Positions 7,264 to 14,187 of a stretch of DNA of 14,713 nucleotides are shown one piece after another. Source of the stretch: Hyphomicrobiales bacterium (GTDB lineage: Bacteria; Pseudomonadota; Alphaproteobacteria; Rhizobiales; Aestuariivirgaceae). The DNA lies in assembly GCA_003151375.1 (NCBI GenBank), contig PLXI01000126.1, positions 1-14,713 of the forward strand, read 5' to 3'. The notes beneath the pieces are model-generated. The model ran no database searches, had not been told where the DNA came from, and worked only from the letters and a program-made list of their open reading frames with translations. Within the stretch, counting starts at the first letter, position 1. Every line of letters begins with the position of its first letter. A program made the translations under genes and the position numbers.

Positions 7264-8033
7264 GACAAGAATGCCTTTCCAATCACCGGCGTTGAAGCAC
7301 TGGCCATATCGCGGGGCTCCATTGGATCAGCATTTCGTGCCAAGCGACCCGCTGCGATTGCTTTAGCAAAGGCTTCTGCCATAGCAGGCGGATCGCCAGC
7401 TTTCGCTACGGCGGTGTTGATGAGCACAGCGTCAAAACCCATTTCCATCGCCATAGAAGCATGACTAGGCAGGCCAATACCCGCGTCAATCACCATAGGC
7501 ACATCAGGAAATTGCGCGCGCAATGTGCGAAGCCCGTATATATTGGTAAGGCCAAGTCCCGTGCCAATTGGCGCACCCCATGGCATCAACACTTCGCAGC
7601 CCGCGCGCAAAAGCCGTTCTGCCACCACCACATCTTCCGTGGTGTAGGGAAAGACTTTAAAACCATCGTCAACCAGAATGCGTGCGGCTTCTACCAATTG
7701 AAACGGATCAGGTTGAAGTGTGTCACTGTGGCCAATCACTTCAAGTTTGATCCATGATGTGTTAAAAAGTTCTCGTGCCATTTGCGCCGTGGTCACGGCT
7801 TCCTTGATGGAATAACAACCGGCGGTATTGGGCAAAACTTTTACATTCAAGCTTTGAATGAGTGCCCAAAAATCTCCACCCATTTTGCTATTGCCAGCTT
7901 CACGCCGTAACGAAACCGTGGCCACTGATGCTCCGGACCGTTTGAAGGCCTCTTCCAGAATGGCAGGCGAAGGATATTGCGATGTTCCCAACATCAAAGG
8001 AGAATTTAATTCAATGCCATAAAACTTCGCCAT
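7260..8033 (-). CDS. thiG: Thiazole synthase ThiG
   Basis: ThiG builds the thiamin thiazole phosphate from deoxyxylulose-5-phosphate, dehydroglycine and sulfur carried on ThiS-thiocarboxylate. I chose the ATG at 8031-8033, giving 257 residues (MAKFYGIELNSPLMLGTSQYPSP), because GGAGG lies five bases upstream and it begins just after the thiS stop. An in-frame ATG 33 bp further up would add 11 residues overlapping thiS and has no better ribosome site. K96 in WIKLEVIG is the expected imine-forming lysine. NTAGCYSIKEAV (69-80), MPWGAPIGTGLGLTN and DAGIGLPSHASMAMEMGFDAVLINTAVAKAGDP are diagnostic blocks. It overlaps thiE by 4 bp (ATGA). The operon uses ThiO rather than ThiH, so the dehydroglycine should come from oxidation of glycine. 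Confidence 0.96.
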   Translation of the reverse strand: MAKFYGIELNSPLMLGTSQYPSPAILEEAFKRSGASVATVSLRREAGNSKMGGDFWALIQSLNVKVLPNTAGCYSIKEAVTTAQMARELFNTSWIKLEVIGHSDTLQPDPFQLVEAARILVDDGFKVFPYTTEDVVVAERLLRAGCEVLMPWGAPIGTGLGLTNIYGLRTLRAQFPDVPMVIDAGIGLPSHASMAMEMGFDAVLINTAVAKAGDPPAMAEAFAKAIAAGRLARNADPMEPRDMASASTPVIGKAFLS

Positions 8034-8034
8034 A

Positions 8035-8232
8035 TCAACCTCCAGCCCGTGGCGCGACGATTTCAACTTTGTCGTTCGTTTTCAAAACGTAAGTTTCACG
8101 CTCAGTGGCTCGCACAAAATTGCCATTCACTGCGGTGGCATAAAGTTTTTTGACATAGCCGAGTTCAATCATGGCCGCAGACAATGTGCCTTGAAGAACG
8201 TCAGTTTTTGCACCGTTAAGAATGATTTTCAT
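8035..8232 (-). CDS. thiS: Sulfur carrier protein ThiS
   Basis: ThiS is a 65-residue ubiquitin-fold protein whose C-terminal Gly-Gly is activated to a thiocarboxylate and donates sulfur to ThiG. The Gly-Gly is present at residues 64-65 (VAPRAGG), as is the typical beginning MKIILNGAKTDV. Its ATG lies inside thiO (17-bp overlap), with GGAG seven bases upstream within the thiO coding sequence. The two terminal glycine codons, GGAGGT, also form the Shine-Dalgarno of thiG. The ThiF adenylyltransferase that would activate it is not in the window. Confidence 0.95.
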   Translation of the reverse strand: MKIILNGAKTDVLQGTLSAAMIELGYVKKLYATAVNGNFVRATERETYVLKTNDKVEIVAPRAGG

Positions 8233-9193
8233 GCATCAACTCCGGTTTGCCGCCATCAATCGCAAGTGCCGCCACTTGCCTTGCCAAGGCAGGAGCCAAT
8301 AGAAAGCCGTGGCGAAAAAGCCCATTGGCATAGATCGTATTTTCTCTGCGAATAATGCGCGGCACATTGTTAGGAAAAGCGGGTCTGGCGTCCACGCCTA
8401 TTTCGAGAATTTCCGCTTCGCCAAAGGCTGGATGCAGCGCATAGGCGGCACTCAACAATTCTAAAATGGAACGCACGGTGGCGCGCGTGCGATCAGCGCT
8501 TTCAATCTGTGTGGCACCCAGCATGAAAACACCATCACCACGAGGCACCAAATAAATTGGGATGCGCGGATGCACCAGGCGGATCGGACGTGAAAGATTT
8601 ATATCAGCACATTTTAGTAGAAGCATTTCGCCCTTCACGCCGCGCAAATCCTTAAGTGCATCGCGCGCACTCAACCCGCGGCAATCAATTGTGGTCGCAG
8701 CCGCCACGGCGGGTGTAGTCTGAACCTCAACGCCATGTGATTTCAAATTTCTGGTCAAAACCTGCAATGCTTCACGCGGCGCGAGGTGAGCCTCGTTGGC
8801 GAAATAAAGTGCACGTGAAAAGCGCCCCTGCAAATCTGGCTCCAGCGCGCCAAGCTGTTCTTCGTTCAGCATCGCATGATCTGTGGTGCGACGCGCAAAT
8901 TGGTCAAGCTCTCGGGTGTCGCGGCCGAGTGCCACGATAAGCGATCCATTGCGGGTCACATTAACGCCCTGCGCCGCCCACCAATCCGCTGATGCCTGCC
9001 CCAACCGCGTCACGATCTCTGGCGCAGTTTCGCTCTCACAAAAAGGTGCCAACATGCCGCCCGCCCACCAGGAACAGGCATGGGCTGCAATCTCGCCATG
9101 CGTGTCAAAAAGCTGAATGGATGCGCCGCGTGAAGCCAATTCAGTGGCCACGCAGAGACCTGCGACGCCAGCGCCAATGACGGAAATGTTCAT
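8216..9193 (-). CDS. thiO: Glycine oxidase ThiO
   Basis: ThiO is an FAD-dependent amine oxidase (DAO family) that oxidises glycine to the iminoacetate used by ThiG, with O2 as acceptor. I start it at the ATG at 9191-9193, which overlaps the thiD stop as ATGA and gives 325 residues beginning MNISVIGAGVAGL. A GTG three codons upstream (9200-9202) is possible but would read further into thiD. The Rossmann motif GAGVAG is at 7-12, with D30 at the end of the second strand for the FAD ribose. SWWAGGMLAPF, GVDARPAFPNNVPRI and ANGLFRHGFLLAPALA (flavin/carboxylate site near the C-terminus) are typical ThiO blocks. The protein is somewhat shorter than the well-known roughly 370-residue Bacillus enzyme. 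It overlaps thiS at its 3' end. Confidence 0.94.
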   Translation of the reverse strand: MNISVIGAGVAGLCVATELASRGASIQLFDTHGEIAAHACSWWAGGMLAPFCESETAPEIVTRLGQASADWWAAQGVNVTRNGSLIVALGRDTRELDQFARRTTDHAMLNEEQLGALEPDLQGRFSRALYFANEAHLAPREALQVLTRNLKSHGVEVQTTPAVAAATTIDCRGLSARDALKDLRGVKGEMLLLKCADINLSRPIRLVHPRIPIYLVPRGDGVFMLGATQIESADRTRATVRSILELLSAAYALHPAFGEAEILEIGVDARPAFPNNVPRIIRRENTIYANGLFRHGFLLAPALARQVAALAIDGGKPELMHENHS

Positions 9194-9987
9194 GGCCACC
9201 ACTCATGAAAATGGTGCACAGGCCCATGGCCGTGGCCAACTTGCAAGCCATCGGCTCGCTTGATTGCCTCATGCAACCAGCCATGCGCGCGTGCCACGGC
9301 CTCATTCAGCGGCTTTCCTTTGGCCAGTTCGGCAGTGATCGCCGATGACAACGAACAGCCCGTGCCGTGGGTGTTGCGCGTGGCAAGGCGCGGCGCTTCA
9401 AAGCGCCAATGGCTTTGCGGTGTCACTAACAGATCAACGCAAGTCTCGCCTTGCCTATGGCCGCCCTTCATCAAAACGGCAGCAACGCCCTTGCTGCAAA
9501 GTGTCTGACCCTGCGCCAACATTTCAGCAAGTGACATGGCAGGTGATGCCCCCAACAGTTTGGCAGCCTCGGGCAAATTAGGAGTGAGCAATGTGGCGCG
9601 TGGTACAAGATGCTGGAGCAGGGCGCTCACAGCGGATTCATCCAGTAAGGCATCGCCGGATTTGGCTACCATCACGGGGTCTAAAACGATTTGGCCTTTG
9701 AACCCCGCCAAAGATCGCGCCACGGCGACAATAATTTCGGAGGTGGCCAACATGCCAATCTTGATGGCCTTCACATCCAAATCATTCAAAACCGTTCTGA
9801 TTTGCATGCCAACCATGTGCGCAGGTATGACATGCACGGCAGCCACCGTTTTGGTGTTCTGAGCGGTCACTGTCGTGATCACGCTGGCGCCATAAACGCC
9901 AAGCGCCGAAAAGCTCTTGAGATCAGCCTGAATGCCAGCGCCGCCGCCGCTGTCAGAGCCTGCAATGGTAAGGGCTATGGAAGCCAT
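9190..9987 (-). CDS. thiD: Hydroxymethylpyrimidine / phosphomethylpyrimidine kinase ThiD
   Basis: ThiD phosphorylates HMP and then HMP-P to HMP-PP, the pyrimidine substrate of ThiE. The 265-residue ribokinase-fold protein has the N-terminal substrate block GSDSGGGAGIQADLK, TTVTAQNT, DPVMVAKSG, and the anion-hole/catalytic GTGC at 208-211 (C211 conserved with bacterial ThiD). It is the first gene behind the TPP riboswitch; its Shine-Dalgarno (GAGGA, 9994-9998) lies in a hairpin that can be part of the switch. The ATG at 9985-9987 is eight to nine bases downstream of that site. Its 3' end overlaps thiO by 4 bp. Having the kinase in the same unit as a pyrimidine transporter suits a salvage route. 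Confidence 0.96.
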   Translation of the reverse strand: MASIALTIAGSDSGGGAGIQADLKSFSALGVYGASVITTVTAQNTKTVAAVHVIPAHMVGMQIRTVLNDLDVKAIKIGMLATSEIIVAVARSLAGFKGQIVLDPVMVAKSGDALLDESAVSALLQHLVPRATLLTPNLPEAAKLLGASPAMSLAEMLAQGQTLCSKGVAAVLMKGGHRQGETCVDLLVTPQSHWRFEAPRLATRNTHGTGCSLSSAITAELAKGKPLNEAVARAHGWLHEAIKRADGLQVGHGHGPVHHFHEWWP

Positions 9988-9993
9988 GTCTTA

Positions 9994-10011
9994 TCCTCGC
10001 ATGGAGGAAAA
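9994..10011 (-). promoter_or_regulatory. thiD Shine-Dalgarno sequestering hairpin (riboswitch expression platform)
   Basis: In the operon mRNA, UCCUC (10004-10008) pairs perfectly with the thiD ribosome site GAGGA (9994-9998) around a 5-base loop. The segment UUUUCCUCC (10003-10011) can instead pair over 8 bp (one G-U) with GGAGGGAA at the 3' edge of the aptamer (10047-10054). The two pairings exclude each other, which gives a simple translational off-switch when TPP holds the aptamer strand. The pairing is seen in sequence; the mechanism is inferred. Confidence 0.65.
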
Positions 10012-10039
10012 GAGTGTGAGAACCTGTTTGAGGACTTCA

Positions 10040-10129
10040 CCATCCGTTCCCTCCGCCGGCATTATCCGGATCAGGTTACATGGGTTGGCACGATCGCCTC
10101 TCAGCCTTTTGGGCACCCCAACAGAATGG
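10040..10129 (-). promoter_or_regulatory. TPP riboswitch (THI element) upstream of the thi operon
   Basis: The mRNA strand holds the THI-box hallmarks in order: GGGGUGCC (10113-10120), GGCUGAGAGG (pyrimidine-sensing CUGAGA at 10099-10104), then CCUGAUCCGGAUAAUGCCGGCGGAGGGA (10049-10076 region; diphosphate-sensing arm). A closing P1 helix can be drawn between 10120-10129 (CCAUUCUGUU) and 10040-10048 (AACGGAUGG) with one bulged base. It lies 52 bp upstream of thiD and is placed to control all eight thi genes in response to thiamin diphosphate. Confidence 0.97.
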
Positions 10130-10133
10130 TTAC

Positions 10134-10162
10134 ATAGTATGCTAGTTTTCGCAGGGGATCAA
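10134..10162 (-). promoter_or_regulatory. Probable sigma-70 type promoter of the thi operon
   Basis: On the minus strand TTGATC (10157-10162) and TACTAT (10134-10139) are separated by exactly 17 bp. Start of transcription about 7 bp downstream would put the RNA 5' end almost at the first base of the riboswitch P1 helix, which supports the call. The promoter sits in the short gap just after the peptidase stop codon (10167-10169). Confidence 0.65.
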
Positions 10163-10166
10163 GGCC

Positions 10167-11543
10167 TTATGCCAAAGCCCCGATAATCCTCACCCAACTT
10201 TTGATGCCGCGTTCAAAGCTCGTCAGATTATATTTCTCATTCGGGCTGTGGATGGCATCGTCGTTCAGTGCAAAACCCACCAACACTGAATCCATCCCCA
10301 GAATATCCTTGAAGTGGCGCACAATGGGAATTGATCCGCCGCTGCCCATGAGCACCGCTTCTCTGCCCCATTCTTCTTGCAAGGCCGCCGCTGTCACACG
10401 GATGAAGGCATTGTTCTCCGGCACTTCGCTGGCAGGAGCACCCCCACCTTTACCAGAGAAGCTGATCTTGGCATCTTTTGGCATGTGCTTTTTGGCAAAT
10501 GTTTGAAAGGCTTTCAAAATCTTTTGTGGGTTCTGCTTACCCACCAAGCGGAAGGTGAATTTGGCATTGGCCTTGGCGGGCAGTACGGTTTTCGTGCCAA
10601 CACCTGTATAGCCGCCCCACATGCCGTTCACCTCAGCGGTTGGGCGCGCCCAAGTTTGTTCTAACAGGCTGAAACCTTTTTCGCCCGCCAAAGATTTCAA
10701 GCCGATGCCAGCCAACAGTTTCCTTTCGGAAAACTTAAGCGCCGCCCATTGTTTTTTGGTGGCTTTGGGCAGGGGCGCCACGCCGTTATAAAATTCGGGG
10801 ATGGTGACCTTGCCATTTTTGTCATGAAGTGCGGCGATCATGGCGCTGAGTGCTTTAATGGGGTTGCGCGCCGGGCCGCCATAAAGGCCGGAATGTAAAT
10901 CCAGCGCAGGCCCTGTCACTTCCACCTCCTCATGCACCAGCCCGCGAAGGCGCGTGGTGATGGCCGGGGTTTTGTCATCCCACATATTGGTGTCACACAC
11001 ATAAGCGATATCGCATTTCAGTTCATCCTTATGAGCCTTGAGGAAAGGCACGAGTGAAGGCGAGCCTGACTCCTCTTCACCTTCGATGAGAAACGTGGTC
11101 TTAATCGGCAGCTCTCCCGCAACTTCAATCCAAGCGCGGGACGCTTCCACAAAGGTCATCAGCTGGCCCTTGTCGTCAGAGGTGCCGCGCCCATAGAGAC
11201 GGCCATCCTTCAAGACAGGTTCAAAGGGATCGCTGTGCCAAAGCTCTAACGGGTCTACGGGCTGCACGTCATAGTGGCCATAAAACAGCGCATGTGGGGT
11301 TTTGGCCGTTGCCGCTTTGGGTGTGTAATGTGCCACCACCATCGGGCGTCCGGGCGTGGCGTGGGCCTTGGCCTCAAAGCCCAAGGCAGATAGCTCATTC
11401 ACCAACCATGCTGCCGCAGCATCACAGTGTTTGGCGTAGGCCGGATCGGTGCTGATTGACGGAATGCGCAGCAATTCAAACAACCGAGACAGGCTGGCTT
11501 TTGCACCGGCTTGCGCCTTGTCAATAATGGGGGCGATATTCAT
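10167..11543 (-). CDS. M20-family metallodipeptidase (carnosinase-like)
   Basis: This is a zinc-dependent exopeptidase of the M20/M25/M40 clan, 458 residues, no signal peptide, so probably a cytoplasmic dipeptidase. The metal and catalytic residues can be followed: H90 and D92 in FYGHYDVQP, D123 in GRGTSDDKGQ, E157 (base) and E158 in EGEEESGSPS, D184 in YVCDTN, and H432 near the C-terminus in DAIHSPNEKYN. The lid/dimerisation domain is in the middle, beginning near HEEVEVTGPALDLHSGLYGG. The layout fits the cytosolic non-specific dipeptidase/CNDP-like branch better than DapE or ArgE, which are about 380 residues. ATG at 11541-11543 follows GAGGTG. It reads toward the thi operon but ends before that operon's own promoter, so a functional link is not implied. 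The exact substrate cannot be told from sequence. Confidence 0.9.
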   Translation of the reverse strand: MNIAPIIDKAQAGAKASLSRLFELLRIPSISTDPAYAKHCDAAAAWLVNELSALGFEAKAHATPGRPMVVAHYTPKAATAKTPHALFYGHYDVQPVDPLELWHSDPFEPVLKDGRLYGRGTSDDKGQLMTFVEASRAWIEVAGELPIKTTFLIEGEEESGSPSLVPFLKAHKDELKCDIAYVCDTNMWDDKTPAITTRLRGLVHEEVEVTGPALDLHSGLYGGPARNPIKALSAMIAALHDKNGKVTIPEFYNGVAPLPKATKKQWAALKFSERKLLAGIGLKSLAGEKGFSLLEQTWARPTAEVNGMWGGYTGVGTKTVLPAKANAKFTFRLVGKQNPQKILKAFQTFAKKHMPKDAKISFSGKGGGAPASEVPENNAFIRVTAAALQEEWGREAVLMGSGGSIPIVRHFKDILGMDSVLVGFALNDDAIHSPNEKYNLTSFERGIKSWVRIIGALA

Positions 11544-11573
11544 CTTTACACCTCAAATAGCTTTACGAATCCG

Positions 11574-11602
11574 ATTATGTGGGCCTAGGGTTTAATCTTA
11601 AA
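11574..11602 (-). promoter_or_regulatory. Possible promoter of the M20 peptidase gene
   Basis: On the minus strand CATAAT (11574-11579), a 5/6 match to the -10 consensus, lies 17 bp from a weak -35 TTTAAG (11597-11602). It would give a leader of about 25 bases. No convincing promoter for the divergent transporter gene was seen in the same 88-bp spacer. Confidence 0.3.
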
Positions 11603-11631
11603 AAGCATCTCCGCAAACTCCGGTTTAACCA

Positions 11632-13176
11632 GTGACTGAAACGGCGCAAAAATTCTTGCTTTCAAGAGACGGCCTACAGGCGCAGCAGGCTTCGCGCCTT
11701 GGCCGCTTCCGTAGGCGTGGCTATCAGCACTTTGTTCTGTTCCGGAATTTTGTAGATTTCTCGCTGCTGTGGAAGCGGCGCTGGTTCATCATTGCCATGT
11801 TTTTGGGCTTTACCTTGATGGCGGCACCTACGCCTGCGGGCTTAACCCATGATGGCCAGATTGTTCTGTCCATGTCTTTGATCGCCACAATTTTGTTCAT
11901 GAGTGAGGCGGTGCCGCTGCCCACCGTGCCACTGATGATCATCATCGGTGAAGTAATTTTGCTGCACAAAGACCCCACCACAGTTGCTCAGAGTTTGATG
12001 ACGGATTCGGTTCTCTTCATCATGGGCTCGTTGATGCTGGCCGTAGCGGTGGTGAAACAGCGACTAGACCGCCGCATCGCCTGGTGGATTGTCCGTCTAA
12101 CCGGCACTAATGTTTATGCGATTTCATTTGGAGTGACCACCGTCTGTGGTTTGATGGCCGCCTTTATCGGTGAACATACAGTGGCTGCCATGATGCTGCC
12201 CGTGGGCGTGACATTAATTACGCTCACATCAGACGATCCCAAAAAGATCCGCAATCTGGCGGCGGTTTTGTTGTTCTCCATAGCCTATGGCTGCTCAATT
12301 GCCGGTGTGGCCACGCCCTCAGGCGGTGCGCGCAACGCAATCATGATTTCCTATTGGAAGGATTTTTTCTATTCGGCCTCTGACCCCACTACAAAACGCT
12401 ATCTGATGGATTATTTTCATTGGGCGCTTTACGCTTTCCCGATGTTCTTGCTGCGTTTGCCTTTGGTGCCGCTTATGCTGATGATAACCTTTAAGCCGGA
12501 GATGAAAGATATCTCACGCGCCGTAGCCCGTTTGCGCATGCAAGTATCCCTGCAAGGGCCGATGCGCGGTGGCGAATGGATGACCATCTTAATTTTCGGA
12601 ATTACGATCTTGCTCTGGGTTGGGCTTTCATCGCAACTGGGCCTTGGAACAATTGCGCTTATGGGCACAGTCGCTTTTCTCGTCTTCGGCCTGGTGCGTT
12701 GGGAAGATATCAATGCGGGTGTGAATTGGGGCGTTGTTTTGCTTTACGCTGCTGCGATTTCCTTGGGTGTTGAAATGAAAAGCACTGGCGCTGCCGAATG
12801 GCTGGCGGGAACCGCAATGCATGGCTTTACTGCCATTGGCGCCACTGGGCCCATAGGCTTTAACGCCGCTATTTCCATAATAACCATTTTTGTTTCCAAC
12901 ACCATGACAGCCGGTGCAGCGGTTGCCGTGCTTGCGCCAATCGTTCTGAAAACTTCGGTGGCCGCGGGGCATGACCCATTACAAGTTGGCTTTGTAACGG
13001 CAATTTCTTCGGCATTCGGCGATATGACAGCAGCGGCACAGCCGGCCTTCACCATTATTTATGCATCAGGTTTTTTAAAGTCGGCTGACTTTTTCAAAAT
13101 CGGTTGGAGGATGATGATCCTGTCATTCATCATTCTGATGTGCCTCACCAAGTTCTATTGGCCGGTACTGCAATGA
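11632..13176 (+). CDS. SLC13/DASS-type divalent anion:sodium symporter-like protein
   Basis: This is an inner-membrane transporter of 514 residues with 10 or more hydrophobic segments, first near 51-65. About 50 basic, cytoplasm-like residues precede the first segment. The superfamily call rests on the overall pattern: FMSEAVPLPTVPLMIIIGEVIL (89-110), the re-entrant motif in the second half VSNTMTAGAAVAVLAPI (421-437), and helix order. The matching first-half motif reads GEHT (180-183) instead of SNT, and the usual GTPPN-like segment reads TPSGGARN (228-235). The ion and substrate sites may therefore differ from known dicarboxylate or sulfate carriers, and the substrate is unknown. The start is a GTG at 11632 with no clear Shine-Dalgarno; an in-frame TAA just upstream rules out a longer form, but a later start is possible. 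The last codons overlap the next gene (Usp) by ATGA, so the two are translated together. Confidence 0.83.
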   Translation: MTETAQKFLLSRDGLQAQQASRLGRFRRRGYQHFVLFRNFVDFSLLWKRRWFIIAMFLGFTLMAAPTPAGLTHDGQIVLSMSLIATILFMSEAVPLPTVPLMIIIGEVILLHKDPTTVAQSLMTDSVLFIMGSLMLAVAVVKQRLDRRIAWWIVRLTGTNVYAISFGVTTVCGLMAAFIGEHTVAAMMLPVGVTLITLTSDDPKKIRNLAAVLLFSIAYGCSIAGVATPSGGARNAIMISYWKDFFYSASDPTTKRYLMDYFHWALYAFPMFLLRLPLVPLMLMITFKPEMKDISRAVARLRMQVSLQGPMRGGEWMTILIFGITILLWVGLSSQLGLGTIALMGTVAFLVFGLVRWEDINAGVNWGVVLLYAAAISLGVEMKSTGAAEWLAGTAMHGFTAIGATGPIGFNAAISIITIFVSNTMTAGAAVAVLAPIVLKTSVAAGHDPLQVGFVTAISSAFGDMTAAAQPAFTIIYASGFLKSADFFKIGWRMMILSFIILMCLTKFYWPVLQ

Positions 13177-14183
13177 AGTTTTTTAATCGCACCATATTGT
13201 CGGTTCGCCAGGAAGCCGCAGTAGAAAAAACCATTGCTAATCTAAAAGCGCAACGCCGAAACCGCTTTCGTATTCTGGCCTGCATTGATGGCACCGATGA
13301 AAGTTTCATATCGGTGCGCAAAGCTGCGCGTATCGGCTGCACTGCTGAATGTGACATCATCATTCTTTATGTTCGCCCGATTGATCAAGGCCTGCACTCT
13401 GGTGGCTTACAAGTGCGCCTCGCCCGCCAAAATATGATGGAGGCCGGCTTCGAATTGCCCGGTGTTTCACATTTAAGGCGCGCTTTGGAAATTCTGAAAT
13501 CCGAAGGCTTGGATGTTTCCGATTGGAAGAAAGAAGTTGAACATCAAGATGCGTTTGGCGATCCGGCGGGGGATAATAAAGTTGAGTATCTGGGGCCCGA
13601 TGGGCGCAGCGTTGTGTTGAAACTGAAAACTGCACCTGACGTGGCGGTGGGTATTCTTGATCAATATGAGCTTGGCCCCTATAACCTGATCATCGTGGGG
13701 GAACCTTCACGTTGGCGCGGTGAATTCATGTCTTTCTTTGATTCAGGAGTGGTGCAATCCATCGTCACGATTGCGCCATGTTCAGTGATGGTGGCCCGTA
13801 AACTAAATGAGCGCATGGGGTTCTTAATTGTTACCGACGGCACATTCCGTTCCATGCAGGCGGTGCGCCGCGCTGGCGTGCAGGCCCATGTGATGGGGCG
13901 TGATATTGCCGTGCTGTCGGTAGCAAAAAAAGCTGAAGGCCTGGAGGCCGCACAAGAAGCTGTTACTAATGCCAAGGCGTTGCTCCGGGCGATGGGGATT
14001 ACTGTCACTCACACGCAGGTTAAAGTGGGCGATCCTGCACAGCGCATCGTTGAGGTGGGCAATGCTTATGGCACCATTGTGGTGAGTGACGAAAAGCGTA
14101 CGCATTTGCAACGCATGTTCAAAGGCTCAATCGCCACCACAGTTGTGCAAACCGCTGAAACTACCGTGCTGGATGTGAGGTAA
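13173..14183 (+). CDS. Tandem universal stress protein (UspA family), coupled to the transporter
   Basis: The protein has 336 residues in two Usp-like halves. Half 1 (about 33-208) starts RFRILACIDGTDES and ends LGPYNLIIVGEPSRWRGEFMSFFDSGVVQSIVTIAPCSVMVAR. Its final nucleotide loop is a loose version of the GxxGx9G(S/T) pattern. It contains an extra segment (about 122-158, EHQDAFGDPAGDNKVEYLGPDGRSV) absent from minimal Usp domains. Half 2 (about 215-336) has FLIVTDGTFRSMQAVRRA and ends YGTIVVSDEKRTHLQRMFKGSIATTVVQTAETTVLDV, keeping the GS but not the first glycines. I chose ATG 13173 because it overlaps the transporter stop (ATGA); a longer open frame from 13104 lies inside the transporter gene. 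Cytoplasmic, with no membrane segment. Context suggests a regulatory partner of the transporter; this is inference. Confidence 0.85.
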   Translation: MKFFNRTILSVRQEAAVEKTIANLKAQRRNRFRILACIDGTDESFISVRKAARIGCTAECDIIILYVRPIDQGLHSGGLQVRLARQNMMEAGFELPGVSHLRRALEILKSEGLDVSDWKKEVEHQDAFGDPAGDNKVEYLGPDGRSVVLKLKTAPDVAVGILDQYELGPYNLIIVGEPSRWRGEFMSFFDSGVVQSIVTIAPCSVMVARKLNERMGFLIVTDGTFRSMQAVRRAGVQAHVMGRDIAVLSVAKKAEGLEAAQEAVTNAKALLRAMGITVTHTQVKVGDPAQRIVEVGNAYGTIVVSDEKRTHLQRMFKGSIATTVVQTAETTVLDVR

Positions 14184-14187
14184 CTGA

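Noticed and set aside
8034..8066. Longer thiG start adding 11 residues (MKSSRHGLEVD)
   Set aside because: It overlaps the thiS coding end, and the downstream ATG at 8033 has a perfect GGAGG at ideal spacing and the conserved N-terminus.
9691..10137. 148-codon plus-strand open frame across the riboswitch and thiD
   Set aside because: It is antisense to thiD and to the strongly conserved TPP aptamer, has no recognisable domain, and is explained as a shadow of the coding bias on the other strand.
10130..10170. Read-through operon of peptidase and thi genes
   Set aside because: A well-spaced promoter (TTGATC-17-TACTAT) lies between them and places the RNA start at the riboswitch edge, so the thi operon is likely independent.
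13104..13172. Longer usp start at 13104
   Set aside because: These 23 codons are read inside the transporter gene in another frame; the ATGA overlap at 13173 is the natural start.
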